Shown here: positions 1-4,850 of the stretch, piece after piece
Layout: each line of letters starts with the position of its first letter
How positions within the stretch are numbered: the stretch's first letter is position 1
DNA from: Candidatus Zixiibacteriota bacterium
Lineage (GTDB): Bacteria; Zixibacteria; MSB-5A5; SM1-73
NCBI GenBank assembly: GCA_023129805.1
Contig: JAGMBK010000114.1
Span: 1-5,195 of the forward strand
Direction of reading: 5' to 3'
Length of the DNA: 5,195 bases
Translations under genes and position numbers: made by a program
The notes under the pieces: generated by a model
What the model was told of the DNA's origin: nothing
Databases searched by the model: none
What the model saw: the letters and a program-made list of their open reading frames with translations, nothing else

Positions 1-24
1 GGAGAAAAGCTCCTGACGCAACTA

Positions 25-1458
25 TCAACTTCTTTTGAGAAAAATGTTCTTGATAGCGGATACCAGCGTCTCATCTTGATGGGAAAAAACGGTTCTTAAA
101 TCCAAAACGAATCTCTCATTTTCAATCCGTCCGATGATAGGAGGAGATTGTTGTCTGAAAAGCTTGGCTTGCTGGTCAGCGGATACCTCAACGGGTGGGT
201 CAACGGTCATTTGACTCAACTGAGATGAAACGGATATTACTATGGTGGGCAGGGTTTCACCGGGGAGGGAGCCTCCCCCTACTGTGCTTTGACTCTTTTG
301 AATGGTAACCTTAATGCCCGATTTTTTTAGCTCATCTGTTATTTTCTCCGCTCTGGTTTGCAAAACCTTCAGTGGAGTGCTGATCATCTGCCAGGCAGGA
401 ATCTTTTTGGTAGCTTCCCCTTTAAGATAGTAAAGCAAAACCCTTTCCAGCCCGGCAAGAAACATCTTGTCCAATCTCAAGGCGCGATGCAGGGGGTGCT
501 TTTTAAGAATATCTATATATCTCCTTTTGCCTAAGATTATCCCCGCTTGAGGCGCCCCCAAAAGCTTATCCCCTGAGAAGCAAACCAAATCCGCATCAGC
601 TGAGACAGCCTCAAAAGCCGTAGGTTCATGCGCCAGCTCGAAATCTTCGGTTCTAAGCAAGACCCCACTTCCCAGATCTTCTGCTACACATAGATTGTGT
701 TTCTTTCCCAACTTGACCAATTCGTTTATGGAGGGTCTCTTCACGAATCCGATCATCTTAAAATTGCTCTGGTGAACTTTAAGCAGAAGTGCAGTTTCCG
801 GGGTGATGGTGTTTTCGTAGTCAGATATGGTGGTCTGGTTAGTGGTCCCCACCTCCTTTAGTTTTGCGCCGCTTAAAGCTAATATCTCGGGAATTCGGAA
901 GCCTCCTCCGATCTGCACCAATTCACCTCTTGAGACTATAACCTCCTTGCCTTTCGCCAACGCGGTTAAGATCAAAAGCACAGCCCCAGCATTGTTATTA
1001 ACAGCTAAGGCGGCTTCTGCTGAGGTTAGAATAGAAAGAAGTCTTTCCACGAAGATTCCTCTTTGGCTCCTTTTCCCTTCCTTCAGATCAAACTCCAGGT
1101 TGTTGTAAGTCGCACTGATATTCTTAATGAAAGACAAAGTATCCTGATCTAACGGAGCCCGCCCCAGGTTAGTATGAAGGATAACTCCGGTGGCGTTGAT
1201 CACCGGCTTTAAAGAGGGAGAGGTTAGTTCAACAGTGATGTTTTTCGCCTTCTGCACTATTTCCTGGGTGGAGATTGTCTCTTTACCCTTTTTCACCTCT
1301 TCCCTTATCATCTCCACCGCCTGTTTGACCGCCAGCGCCACCAGGGGATGAGAGAATTCATCGATGTCAGATTGAAGTTGGGGCGACTCCAAAATCTTTT
1401 CCACACTCGGAATCTGTCTTAATTTCTCCTGGATCACATTTTCACCTGAATCCGGCAT
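25..1458 (-). CDS. selA: L-seryl-tRNA(Sec) selenium transferase (selenocysteine synthase)
   Basis: SelA is a PLP enzyme that converts Ser-tRNA(Sec) to Sec-tRNA(Sec) using selenophosphate, in the cytosol. The 477-aa product is full length (E. coli SelA is about 463 aa, from memory). Visible SelA hallmarks, in order: the N-terminal helical region (about 1-80), INATGVILHTNLGRAPL (about 88-103), VNNNAGAVLL (153-162), SRGELVQIGGGFRIPE (176-191), EVGTTN (202-207), DLGSG (261-265) and FSGDKLLGAPQAGI (294-307), where Lys298 is the expected PLP-binding lysine. The C-terminal part carries GGGSLPGETLP and IIGRIENERFVLDLR. The ATG at 1458 is chosen because GAGG lies 7 nt upstream; it overlaps the end of selD by 25 nt, so translational coupling is likely. 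An alternative GTG at 1437 would give a 4-nt GTGA overlap. Function is very secure; the exact start is less so. Confidence 0.97.
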   Translation of the reverse strand: MPDSGENVIQEKLRQIPSVEKILESPQLQSDIDEFSHPLVALAVKQAVEMIREEVKKGKETISTQEIVQKAKNITVELTSPSLKPVINATGVILHTNLGRAPLDQDTLSFIKNISATYNNLEFDLKEGKRSQRGIFVERLLSILTSAEAALAVNNNAGAVLLILTALAKGKEVIVSRGELVQIGGGFRIPEILALSGAKLKEVGTTNQTTISDYENTITPETALLLKVHQSNFKMIGFVKRPSINELVKLGKKHNLCVAEDLGSGVLLRTEDFELAHEPTAFEAVSADADLVCFSGDKLLGAPQAGIILGKRRYIDILKKHPLHRALRLDKMFLAGLERVLLYYLKGEATKKIPAWQMISTPLKVLQTRAEKITDELKKSGIKVTIQKSQSTVGGGSLPGETLPTIVISVSSQLSQMTVDPPVEVSADQQAKLFRQQSPPIIGRIENERFVLDLRTVFSHQDETLVSAIKNIFLKRS

Positions 1459-2486
1459 TTCTCATCCTCTACTATTTCACCGATCACCATTGAATTGAGC
1501 ACACCCCTGGAGGTCAAAACATCCAAAAGCTTTTTCTCTTTCGCTCTGGAAACTGATATGAGCAATCCTCCGGAGGTTTGAGCATCGGATAGAATCAGTT
1601 TCGCTTCATCGGTAATCTCTTTATCCCAATCGACTTTATTCTGCAAAAATTTAAGATTGGCTAAAGTTCCGGCCGGAACTGCCTTTTGTTTTGCCAGCTC
1701 CCAGGCAAAATCGATCACCCGAACTTTTGATAGATAGATTTTTGCTCCTGTTTTTGAAGCATGAACTAACTCGTGCAAATGGCCCAAAAGCCCATAGCCG
1801 GTGATGTCTGTTGCGGCATTGATACCTACCTCTAACATTGCTTCCGCGGCGGATTTATTTAGAAAAGTCATTATGCTGACAGCTTCTTTCACTACATTTT
1901 GGTCGACTAAATCCTTTTTGATGGCCGTGGTTATGATCCCAATCCCCAAAGGCTTGGTCAATACCAGGGAATCCCCGACTTTAGCATCAGCATTGCTGAT
2001 TATCTTATCCGGATGAATTATCCCGGTTACCGCCATTCCATATAGCGGCTCCTTGGTTTTAAGAGTATGTCCCCCTATTATAACCACATCCGCCTCTTGG
2101 GCTTTGTCTGCGCCTCCTCTTAGGATTTCTTGCACGGCGGATAAAGGCACAGTCGCTTGAGGAAAACCAAGAAGATTCAGAGCCGATAAGGGCTTTCCTC
2201 CCATGGCGTAGACATCACTTAAGGAATTAGCCGCGGCGATTGCTCCGAAATCATAGGGATCATCTACCACCGGCGGAAAAAAATCCACTGTTTGCACCAA
2301 AGCTAAATCTTCTCTGATTTTGTATATACCAGCATCATCCACGGAGTTGAAGCCGACCAACACATTGGGATTATCTATCTTGGGCAAATGACCCAGCACC
2401 TGGGTTAAGTCCTCCGGACCACATTTTGACGCTCACCCAAAACTGGATGCCAGACTGGTCAGTCTGATTTTTTCTTTTGAGTCCAT
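1434..2486 (-). CDS. selD: Selenide, water dikinase (selenophosphate synthetase), selenocysteine-containing
   Basis: SelD makes selenophosphate from selenide and ATP, the selenium donor for SelA. Read from ATG 2486 through an in-frame TGA (2433-2435), the product is 350 aa with Sec at residue 18. The stretch after the start reads RLTSLASSFG-U-ASKCGPEDL, matching SelD N-termini: Sec18 aligns with E. coli Cys17 and Lys21 with Lys20. Downstream come NPNVLVGFNSVDDAG, TVDFFPPVVDDPYDFG, NSLSDVYAMGGKPLSAL, GGHTLK, DITGYGLLGHLHE and LSDAQTSGGLL, all classical for the ATP-binding AIRS/PurM-like fold. Stopping at the TGA, or starting at GTG 2399, would remove the catalytic loop. An in-frame TAA lies just upstream of ATG 2486, which is the only ATG before the motif. 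The Shine-Dalgarno is weak (GAGAAG). selD precedes and overlaps selA. Recoding is inferred from frame conservation, the adjacent selA and the tRNA-Sec, not shown experimentally. Confidence 0.95.
2391..2420 (-). promoter_or_regulatory. Candidate bacterial SECIS (two adjacent hairpins downstream of the Sec codon)
   Basis: Bacterial SECIS elements are coding-region hairpins just 3' of the UGA, recognised by SelB. Two candidates are visible in the selD mRNA. The first pairs GGTCC (2420-2416) with GGACT (2412-2408), including one G-U pair, around loop GGA; the loop begins 17 nt after the UGA, close to the E. coli fdhF spacing. The second pairs ACCCAG (2405-2400) with CTGGGT (2396-2391) around loop GTG; it is 33 nt from the UGA but has the adjacent G-U that SelB contacts in E. 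coli. Which one is used, or whether both stack, cannot be settled by eye. Confidence 0.6.
2433..2435 (-). other. In-frame TGA recoded as selenocysteine (SelD Sec18)
   Basis: The codon sits between GGG and GCG codons in the SelD frame. The residues on both sides (FG before, ASK after) are the conserved catalytic loop of SelD, where other family members carry Cys or Sec. Conservation of the frame on both sides argues for recoding rather than a nonsense mutation. Confidence 0.92.
2451..2466 (-). repeat. Perfect 6-bp hairpin at the 5' end of selD coding sequence
   Basis: CAGACT and AGTCTG pair around a GACC loop in the selD mRNA, about 15 nt before the Sec codon and 18 nt after the start codon. 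Read on the plus strand it is followed by A and six Ts, so it looks like an intrinsic terminator for antisense transcription, although I see no plus-strand gene it would serve. A role in slowing ribosomes near the UGA, or in SelB-type autoregulation, is speculation. Confidence 0.45.
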
Positions 2487-2511
2487 TTTGCTTCTCGCAA
2501 AAGATTAAGAT

Positions 2512-2540
2512 TTCCGTGCCTGCCAAGTCCCCTGACTTGG
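2512..2540. repeat. 29-nt direct repeat, left copy (palindrome-containing), in selD leader
   Basis: This copy matches the one at 3266-3294 at 28 of 29 positions (t2533 versus c3287). It contains CCAAGTC and GACTTGG around a CCCT spacer. It begins 25 nt upstream of the selD start codon, so it lies in the selD leader if transcription comes from upstream. It resembles a dispersed intergenic repeat; the pair brackets the hicBA module at 2633-3065. Confidence 0.8.
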
Positions 2541-2568
2541 GAGGTAAATCTCGTCAGGTCAGGGGACT
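2526..2568. repeat. 11-bp perfect inverted repeat upstream of selD
   Basis: AGTCCCCTGAC (2526-2536) is the exact reverse complement of GTCAGGGGACT (2558-2568), with a 21-nt spacer. Its left arm overlaps the smaller CCAAGTC/GACTTGG palindrome of the 29-nt repeat, so the two hairpins would be mutually exclusive in RNA. No T-run follows on the minus strand, so it is not a standard intrinsic terminator. Confidence 0.75.
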
Positions 2569-2632
2569 CACAAACATAATAAAATCGTTTATTTCATGCT
2601 TTATTTCATACGGCATTTTCCCAAAGGCAGAT

Positions 2633-2860
2633 CTAAAGATTGTCCATGAACTCCTTTGGAGTGACTTTTGCTTGCCTGAGAATTCCCTTAAGCGTCCCAA
2701 TTTTAAGTTCGGGATGAAGTGGAACTACACAACCTACCTCACCCTCTTTTGTTTGCCTTTTAAGAACCACGTGACTTCCTCGGTGTCTTACTTTTTCAAA
2801 ACCGAGTCTTCTCAAGGCGCGGATGGCTTGATCTCCAGAAACTTTTCGTAACTTAACCAT
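2633..2860 (-). CDS. hicA: HicA-family mRNA interferase toxin (second module)
   Basis: HicA is a small double-stranded-RNA-binding-fold ribonuclease that cleaves mRNA when free of HicB. The 75-aa product has the family layout: KLRKVSGDQAIRALRRLGFE (3-22), then RGSHVVLKR with the catalytic His at residue 30, a hydrophobic strand GCVVPLH, and the C-terminal helix LKIGTLKGILRQAKVTPKEF. ATG 2860 is chosen over an upstream TTG at 2875 because GAGG lies 9 nt before it and the product then starts like other HicAs. It overlaps the hicB stop by 8 nt, the usual coupling for this pair. It differs clearly from the HicA at 4323-4544, so it is not a recent duplicate. Full length with the key His present, so probably functional. 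Confidence 0.9.
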   Translation of the reverse strand: MVKLRKVSGDQAIRALRRLGFEKVRHRGSHVVLKRQTKEGEVGCVVPLHPELKIGTLKGILRQAKVTPKEFMDNL

Positions 2861-3065
2861 CAGATGTAACCTCAAATGTGGTAAGTATAGGTTTCTCGAC
2901 CTTGGTAAGAGGAAACTCCTCTAAGTAAAGTTCTGTGGCTTCTTTGAGGTTGACAATCGCTTCCTCAATTGTATAACCCTGGCTGACCGTTCCCACCTCA
3001 GGACATTCTGCCACATACATATCCTCTTCTTTGTGCAGAACTGCAGTAAAAGTTAGAGTAGCCAT
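2853..3065 (-). CDS. hicB: HicB-family antitoxin (second module)
   Basis: This 70-aa protein is the antitoxin for the HicA it overlaps. It has the HicB partial RNase H-like fold signature: FTAVLHKEEDMYVAECPEVG, then VSQGYTIEEAIVNLKEATEL and YLEE. Longer HicBs carry a C-terminal ribbon-helix-helix or HTH domain; this one ends shortly after the core, with ILTTFEVTSDG, so it lacks an obvious DNA-binding domain and may not autoregulate in the usual way. The start is firm: AGGAG lies 7 nt before the ATG. The gene order hicB-hicA is one of the two known arrangements. A plausible promoter lies just upstream (3086-3114). The operon reads toward selD, 146 nt downstream of hicA, so read-through into selDA is possible. 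Confidence 0.9.
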   Translation of the reverse strand: MATLTFTAVLHKEEDMYVAECPEVGTVSQGYTIEEAIVNLKEATELYLEEFPLTKVEKPILTTFEVTSDG

Positions 3066-3085
3066 CGTTTTTCTCCTCTCAAATC

Positions 3086-3114
3086 ACAATAGACATCCTT
3101 CAAATTCTTCTCAA
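3086..3114 (-). promoter_or_regulatory. Putative sigma70-type promoter for hicBA (second module)
   Basis: TTGAGA (3114-3109, 5 of 6 matches to the -35 consensus) and TATTGT (3091-3086, 4 of 6) are separated by 17 nt. The implied start, near 3079, would fall at the Shine-Dalgarno itself, leaving a very short leader, which weakens the call. Confidence 0.3.
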
Positions 3115-3132
3115 AAAACTCAGTCTGGTTTT

Positions 3133-3246
3133 CGCAGGCTGACGTTCGTCCTGCCCTTCGGTCCTGCCTCGCACTGATCCCGCCTTTGGCGGGAGAAGTG
3201 AGACCTCAGGGTCGAAGGAAAGGACTCAGTCCGAAGGAAGCCTGCG
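3133..3246. repeat. Nested imperfect palindrome, MITE-like intergenic repeat
   Basis: Outer arms CGCAGGCT (3133-3140) and AGCCTGCG (3239-3246) are exact reverse complements. Inside are CCTTCGG (3155-3161) with CCGAAGG (3231-3237), CACT (3172-3175) with AGTG (3197-3200), and a perfect core TCCCGCC (3178-3184) with GGCGGGA (3188-3194) around TTT. Short internal direct repeats (TCCTGCC twice, CGAAGGAA twice) allow alternative pairings. It is more GC-rich than its surroundings. It has no ORF, so it would be a non-autonomous or structural repeat. Confidence 0.65.
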
Positions 3247-3265
3247 GCTACCTACAATAAATATC

Positions 3266-3294
3266 TTCCGTGCCTGCCAAGTCCCCCGACTTGG
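3266..3294. repeat. 29-nt direct repeat, right copy
   Basis: Same orientation as 2512-2540, with one mismatch. Here the palindrome is longer: CTGCCAAGTC (3274-3283) pairs perfectly with GACTTGGCAG (3288-3297) around CCCC, a 10-bp stem running three bases past the repeat. The left copy has degenerated outside its inner 7 bp, suggesting this copy is closer to the original form. Confidence 0.8.
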
Positions 3295-3395
3295 CAGATG
3301 AACAATTAACCGAATATCAACACAACATTTTTCTCAGGCTACCAAATTGGTATTTTAGAAGAGCTAAAGAACCCGGTGAGCAAAATGATTTTTCC

Positions 3396-4217
3396 TTATA
3401 TCTCGATTATCTTTCCCACGCCATTTGAAATGAAATCCTCCTTGTATTCTTCTTTAAACAGTTCTCTGGTTCTATCTCCGGAACAGTGGCAAGGGGCGGC
3501 TTTTTTCACGCCCAACTCCCTGAAGCTTTTTATTATATCTCTTAATTTAGAATCACCAACTCCCCCTAAGTGAAAACCGCCTAAAACCAGATAGATATCC
3601 TCGTTGGTTATCTTTTTAGCTTCTCTTAATATTTCCACAATCCCTGGATGAGCACAGCCGGTAATCACCACCAAGCCCTTTTCTGTTTTCACTATTAAAG
3701 ACTGCTCACCTATCCAGGTGCCCAATTCGCCGGTAGTGCTTACATTTTCATATATCCTTACCGGATCACTCACTTCAACCACATTTGCCTTGTATGATTT
3801 TACCCCATTTTTAAAATCGTTGGGAAATGATTTCAAAAGATAAACACTAAGATTTGAATTGATTTCTAATATCCCTTGCAGTCCGCCGGTATGATCTCCA
3901 TGAATATGTGAGAGCACAATCGTATTTATGGTTTTTGGATCTATACCCAATTTCTGCATATTATAAAGCAAGGTTGAGCTTTCTCCGCCGGTATCAAAAA
4001 GAATATTTTTGTCTTCCACTTTCACCAGACAGGAAAACCCCCATCCTGTCTTCAATTCAGGATTGTGCTCATAGTTGTCATAGAGGGTGATTAAAGTGAC
4101 TTTTGCTTGACTTGATTCCATTTTGATCTTCTCCGTTTTTTTTGTTTTTTTGCAACCCCAAAATGAAATTAACAAAAATATTACGATGAAGGGTATAAAT
4201 GGGAATAACTTTTTCAT
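3396..4217 (-). CDS. Exported metallo-beta-lactamase-fold lipoprotein, COG1237-like
   Basis: A 273-aa metallo-hydrolase. Residues 1-21 form a signal peptide (KK, a long hydrophobic stretch, then SFWG) ahead of Cys22, so it is probably a lipoprotein, though Phe and Trp at -3 and -2 make the lipobox imperfect. The metal site is intact: NILFDTGG (Asp75), LSHIHGDHTGGL with His104, His106, Asp108 and His109, GCAHPG (His190) and GGFHLGG (His216). The C-terminal AAPCHCSGDRTRELF (His244) and the GCAH motif recall the COG1237 group, often annotated as dihydropterin-ribofuranosylaminobenzene-phosphate synthase. The true substrate is unknown; nothing suggests antibiotic resistance. The Shine-Dalgarno is poor. 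The gene is visibly richer in A and T than selA. It lies alone between two hicBA modules with no obvious functional partner. Confidence 0.88.
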   Translation of the reverse strand: MKKLFPFIPFIVIFLLISFWGCKKTKKTEKIKMESSQAKVTLITLYDNYEHNPELKTGWGFSCLVKVEDKNILFDTGGESSTLLYNMQKLGIDPKTINTIVLSHIHGDHTGGLQGILEINSNLSVYLLKSFPNDFKNGVKSYKANVVEVSDPVRIYENVSTTGELGTWIGEQSLIVKTEKGLVVITGCAHPGIVEILREAKKITNEDIYLVLGGFHLGGVGDSKLRDIIKSFRELGVKKAAPCHCSGDRTRELFKEEYKEDFISNGVGKIIEI

Positions 4218-4262
4218 AATACTTTCAAACTAATTAACGAGACCTCTTGACAATGCCCTAAA

Positions 4263-4292
4263 ATTAAAATAAACGGATGGGAAAGGAATCAA
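4263..4292 (-). promoter_or_regulatory. Weak candidate promoter for the metallo-hydrolase gene
   Basis: TTGATT (4292-4287, 4 of 6) and TTTAAT (4268-4263, 5 of 6) are spaced 18 nt apart in the 105-nt gap upstream of the lipoprotein gene. The gap is AT-rich, so chance matches are likely. Confidence 0.22.
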
Positions 4293-4322
4293 ATCCAAAT
4301 AGAAAAATAGGCATTAGCATTA

Positions 4323-4544
4323 TCAAATATTCTTAAGAAACTCTATTTCATCTATCTCTGCGTCTCTCAAAGCACCCTTCAAAGTCCACCTATCGATTTC
4401 CTTATGATCCGGAAATACGATAACCGTTCCGTCTGGACGCTGCATTTTTACATGGCTTCCTTTACGGTGAACCACTTCAAATCCCATCCTCTTTAATGCC
4501 GCTATGACCTGGCGACCGGAAAGAAGCGGTAATTTGGGCTTCAT
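4323..4544 (-). CDS. hicA: HicA-family mRNA interferase toxin (first module)
   Basis: The 73-aa product matches HicA over its length: KLPLLSGRQVIAALKRMGFE (4-23), RKGSHVKMQRPDG with the catalytic His at residue 31, the strand TVIVFPDHKEI, and the C-terminal helix RWTLKGALRDAEIDEIEFL. It would act as a ribonuclease on mRNA, neutralised by its HicB. ATG 4544 is chosen over a TTG at 4559 because it forms a 4-nt ATGA overlap with the hicB stop; translation is likely coupled, since only a weak GAG-type site precedes it. It shares the fold landmarks but little else with the HicA at 2633-2860 (DHKEIDR here versus LHPELKIG there), so the two modules were probably acquired separately and should not cross-neutralise. 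Confidence 0.9.
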   Translation of the reverse strand: MKPKLPLLSGRQVIAALKRMGFEVVHRKGSHVKMQRPDGTVIVFPDHKEIDRWTLKGALRDAEIDEIEFLKNI

Positions 4545-4744
4545 AAATTCAACTCGCAAAGCTTATGTTTTTCGTCTTCGACAACATCTTCAGGGTTCGG
4601 TTCTAAATATAGCTCTATCGCTTCCCGAATATTCTTTAAAGCCTCCTCTTCTGTTTTGCCTTGAGACCAACATCCTTTCAGGGACGGACAATGAGCAACG
4701 ATAAAACCGTCTAACCCTTTTTCTAATACCACCTTTAGCTTCAT
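4541..4744 (-). CDS. hicB: HicB-family antitoxin (first module)
   Basis: A 67-aa HicB core: MKLKVVLEKGLDGFIVAHCP, then LKGCWSQGKTEEEALKNIRE and AIELYLEP, the standard signature of the partial RNase H-like antitoxin domain. The C-terminal tail (NPEDVVEDEKHKLCELNL) is acidic, then short, with no DNA-binding domain, as in the second module. AAGGAG lies 6 nt before the ATG, so the start is secure. The preceding 105 nt contain a 12-bp perfect inverted repeat (4768-4801) that is a candidate operator, and the remnant of a RelE-like toxin gene. The antitoxin gene comes first and overlaps hicA by 4 nt. Confidence 0.9.
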   Translation of the reverse strand: MKLKVVLEKGLDGFIVAHCPSLKGCWSQGKTEEEALKNIREAIELYLEPNPEDVVEDEKHKLCELNL

Positions 4745-4767
4745 AGATATCTCCTTCAGTCTTGCAG

Positions 4768-4801
4768 GTCAAGCATTCCTGTAAAAGGCGGAATGCTTGA
4801 C
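4768..4801. repeat. 12-bp perfect inverted repeat upstream of the first hicBA
   Basis: GTCAAGCATTCC (4768-4779) is the exact reverse complement of GGAATGCTTGAC (4790-4801), separated by 10 nt. It begins 24 nt before the hicB start. No T-run follows on either strand, so it is a poor fit to an intrinsic terminator. It could be an operator, the scar or end of an inserted element, or an mRNA-stabilising hairpin. It lies immediately past the point where the RelE-like reading frame breaks off. Confidence 0.8.
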
Positions 4802-4805
4802 AAAT

Positions 4806-4850
4806 CTACGAATTCTTTTCGACTCTTCTGGTAAGGATTAATTTATACAT
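4806..4850 (-). pseudogene. 5' remnant of a RelE/ParE-family toxin gene
   Basis: An ATG overlaps the antitoxin stop by one base (TAATG) and opens a frame reading MYKLILTRRVEKNS before TAG. The pattern M-Y-hydrophobic run-T-(K/R)-(K/R)-x-E/Q-K is the typical first strand and helix start of RelE/ParE toxins, and the position directly after a Phd/YefM-like antitoxin is where such a toxin belongs. A whole toxin would be about 80-95 aa. The sequence after the TAG, in any frame, does not look like the rest of RelE; instead the 12-bp inverted repeat and hicBA follow. I infer that most of the toxin was deleted or replaced. The match is short, so it could be chance. Confidence 0.55.

Larger units (their letters stand above)
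3066..3395. other. 330-nt intergenic region rich in repeats
   Basis: No coding sequence is supported here. Reading from low to high coordinates it holds the putative hicBA promoter, a 114-nt nested imperfect palindrome (3133-3246), the right copy of the 29-nt repeat with its 10-bp hairpin (3266-3297), and a 13-nt palindrome TACCAAATTGGTA (3340-3352). No intrinsic terminator with a T-run was found for the metallo-hydrolase gene on the minus strand. Confidence 0.7.

Noticed and set aside
827..1108. Plus-strand open frame antisense to selA
   Set aside because: Fully inside the conserved SelA catalytic region; no ribosome site or protein signature.
2397..2399. GTG as the selD start
   Set aside because: It lies inside a conserved SelD segment (DLTQ-V-LGHLP) after the catalytic loop, and in a hairpin loop; there is no Shine-Dalgarno suited to it. 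The upstream frame through TGA restores the expected N-terminus.
2477..2851. 124-codon plus-strand open frame
   Set aside because: It runs antisense across hicA and the selD leader, has no recognisable domain and overlaps better supported genes. It is a shadow frame.
3396..4217. Antibiotic-resistance metallo-beta-lactamase
   Set aside because: The fold is shared by many hydrolases; the GCAH, GGFH and CHCSG motifs fit COG1237, not class B beta-lactamases.
4247..4275. TTGACA on the plus strand as a promoter
   Set aside because: No acceptable -10 at 16-18 nt and no plus-strand gene downstream.
4264..4322. 18-codon hydrophobic frame after the first hicA
   Set aside because: Too short, no ribosome binding site and no recognised peptide family; likely chance in AT-rich DNA.
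4590..4772. Alternative minus-strand frame overlapping hicB of the first module
   Set aside because: It is a frame-shifted reading of hicB, with low-complexity Arg-rich content and no family match.
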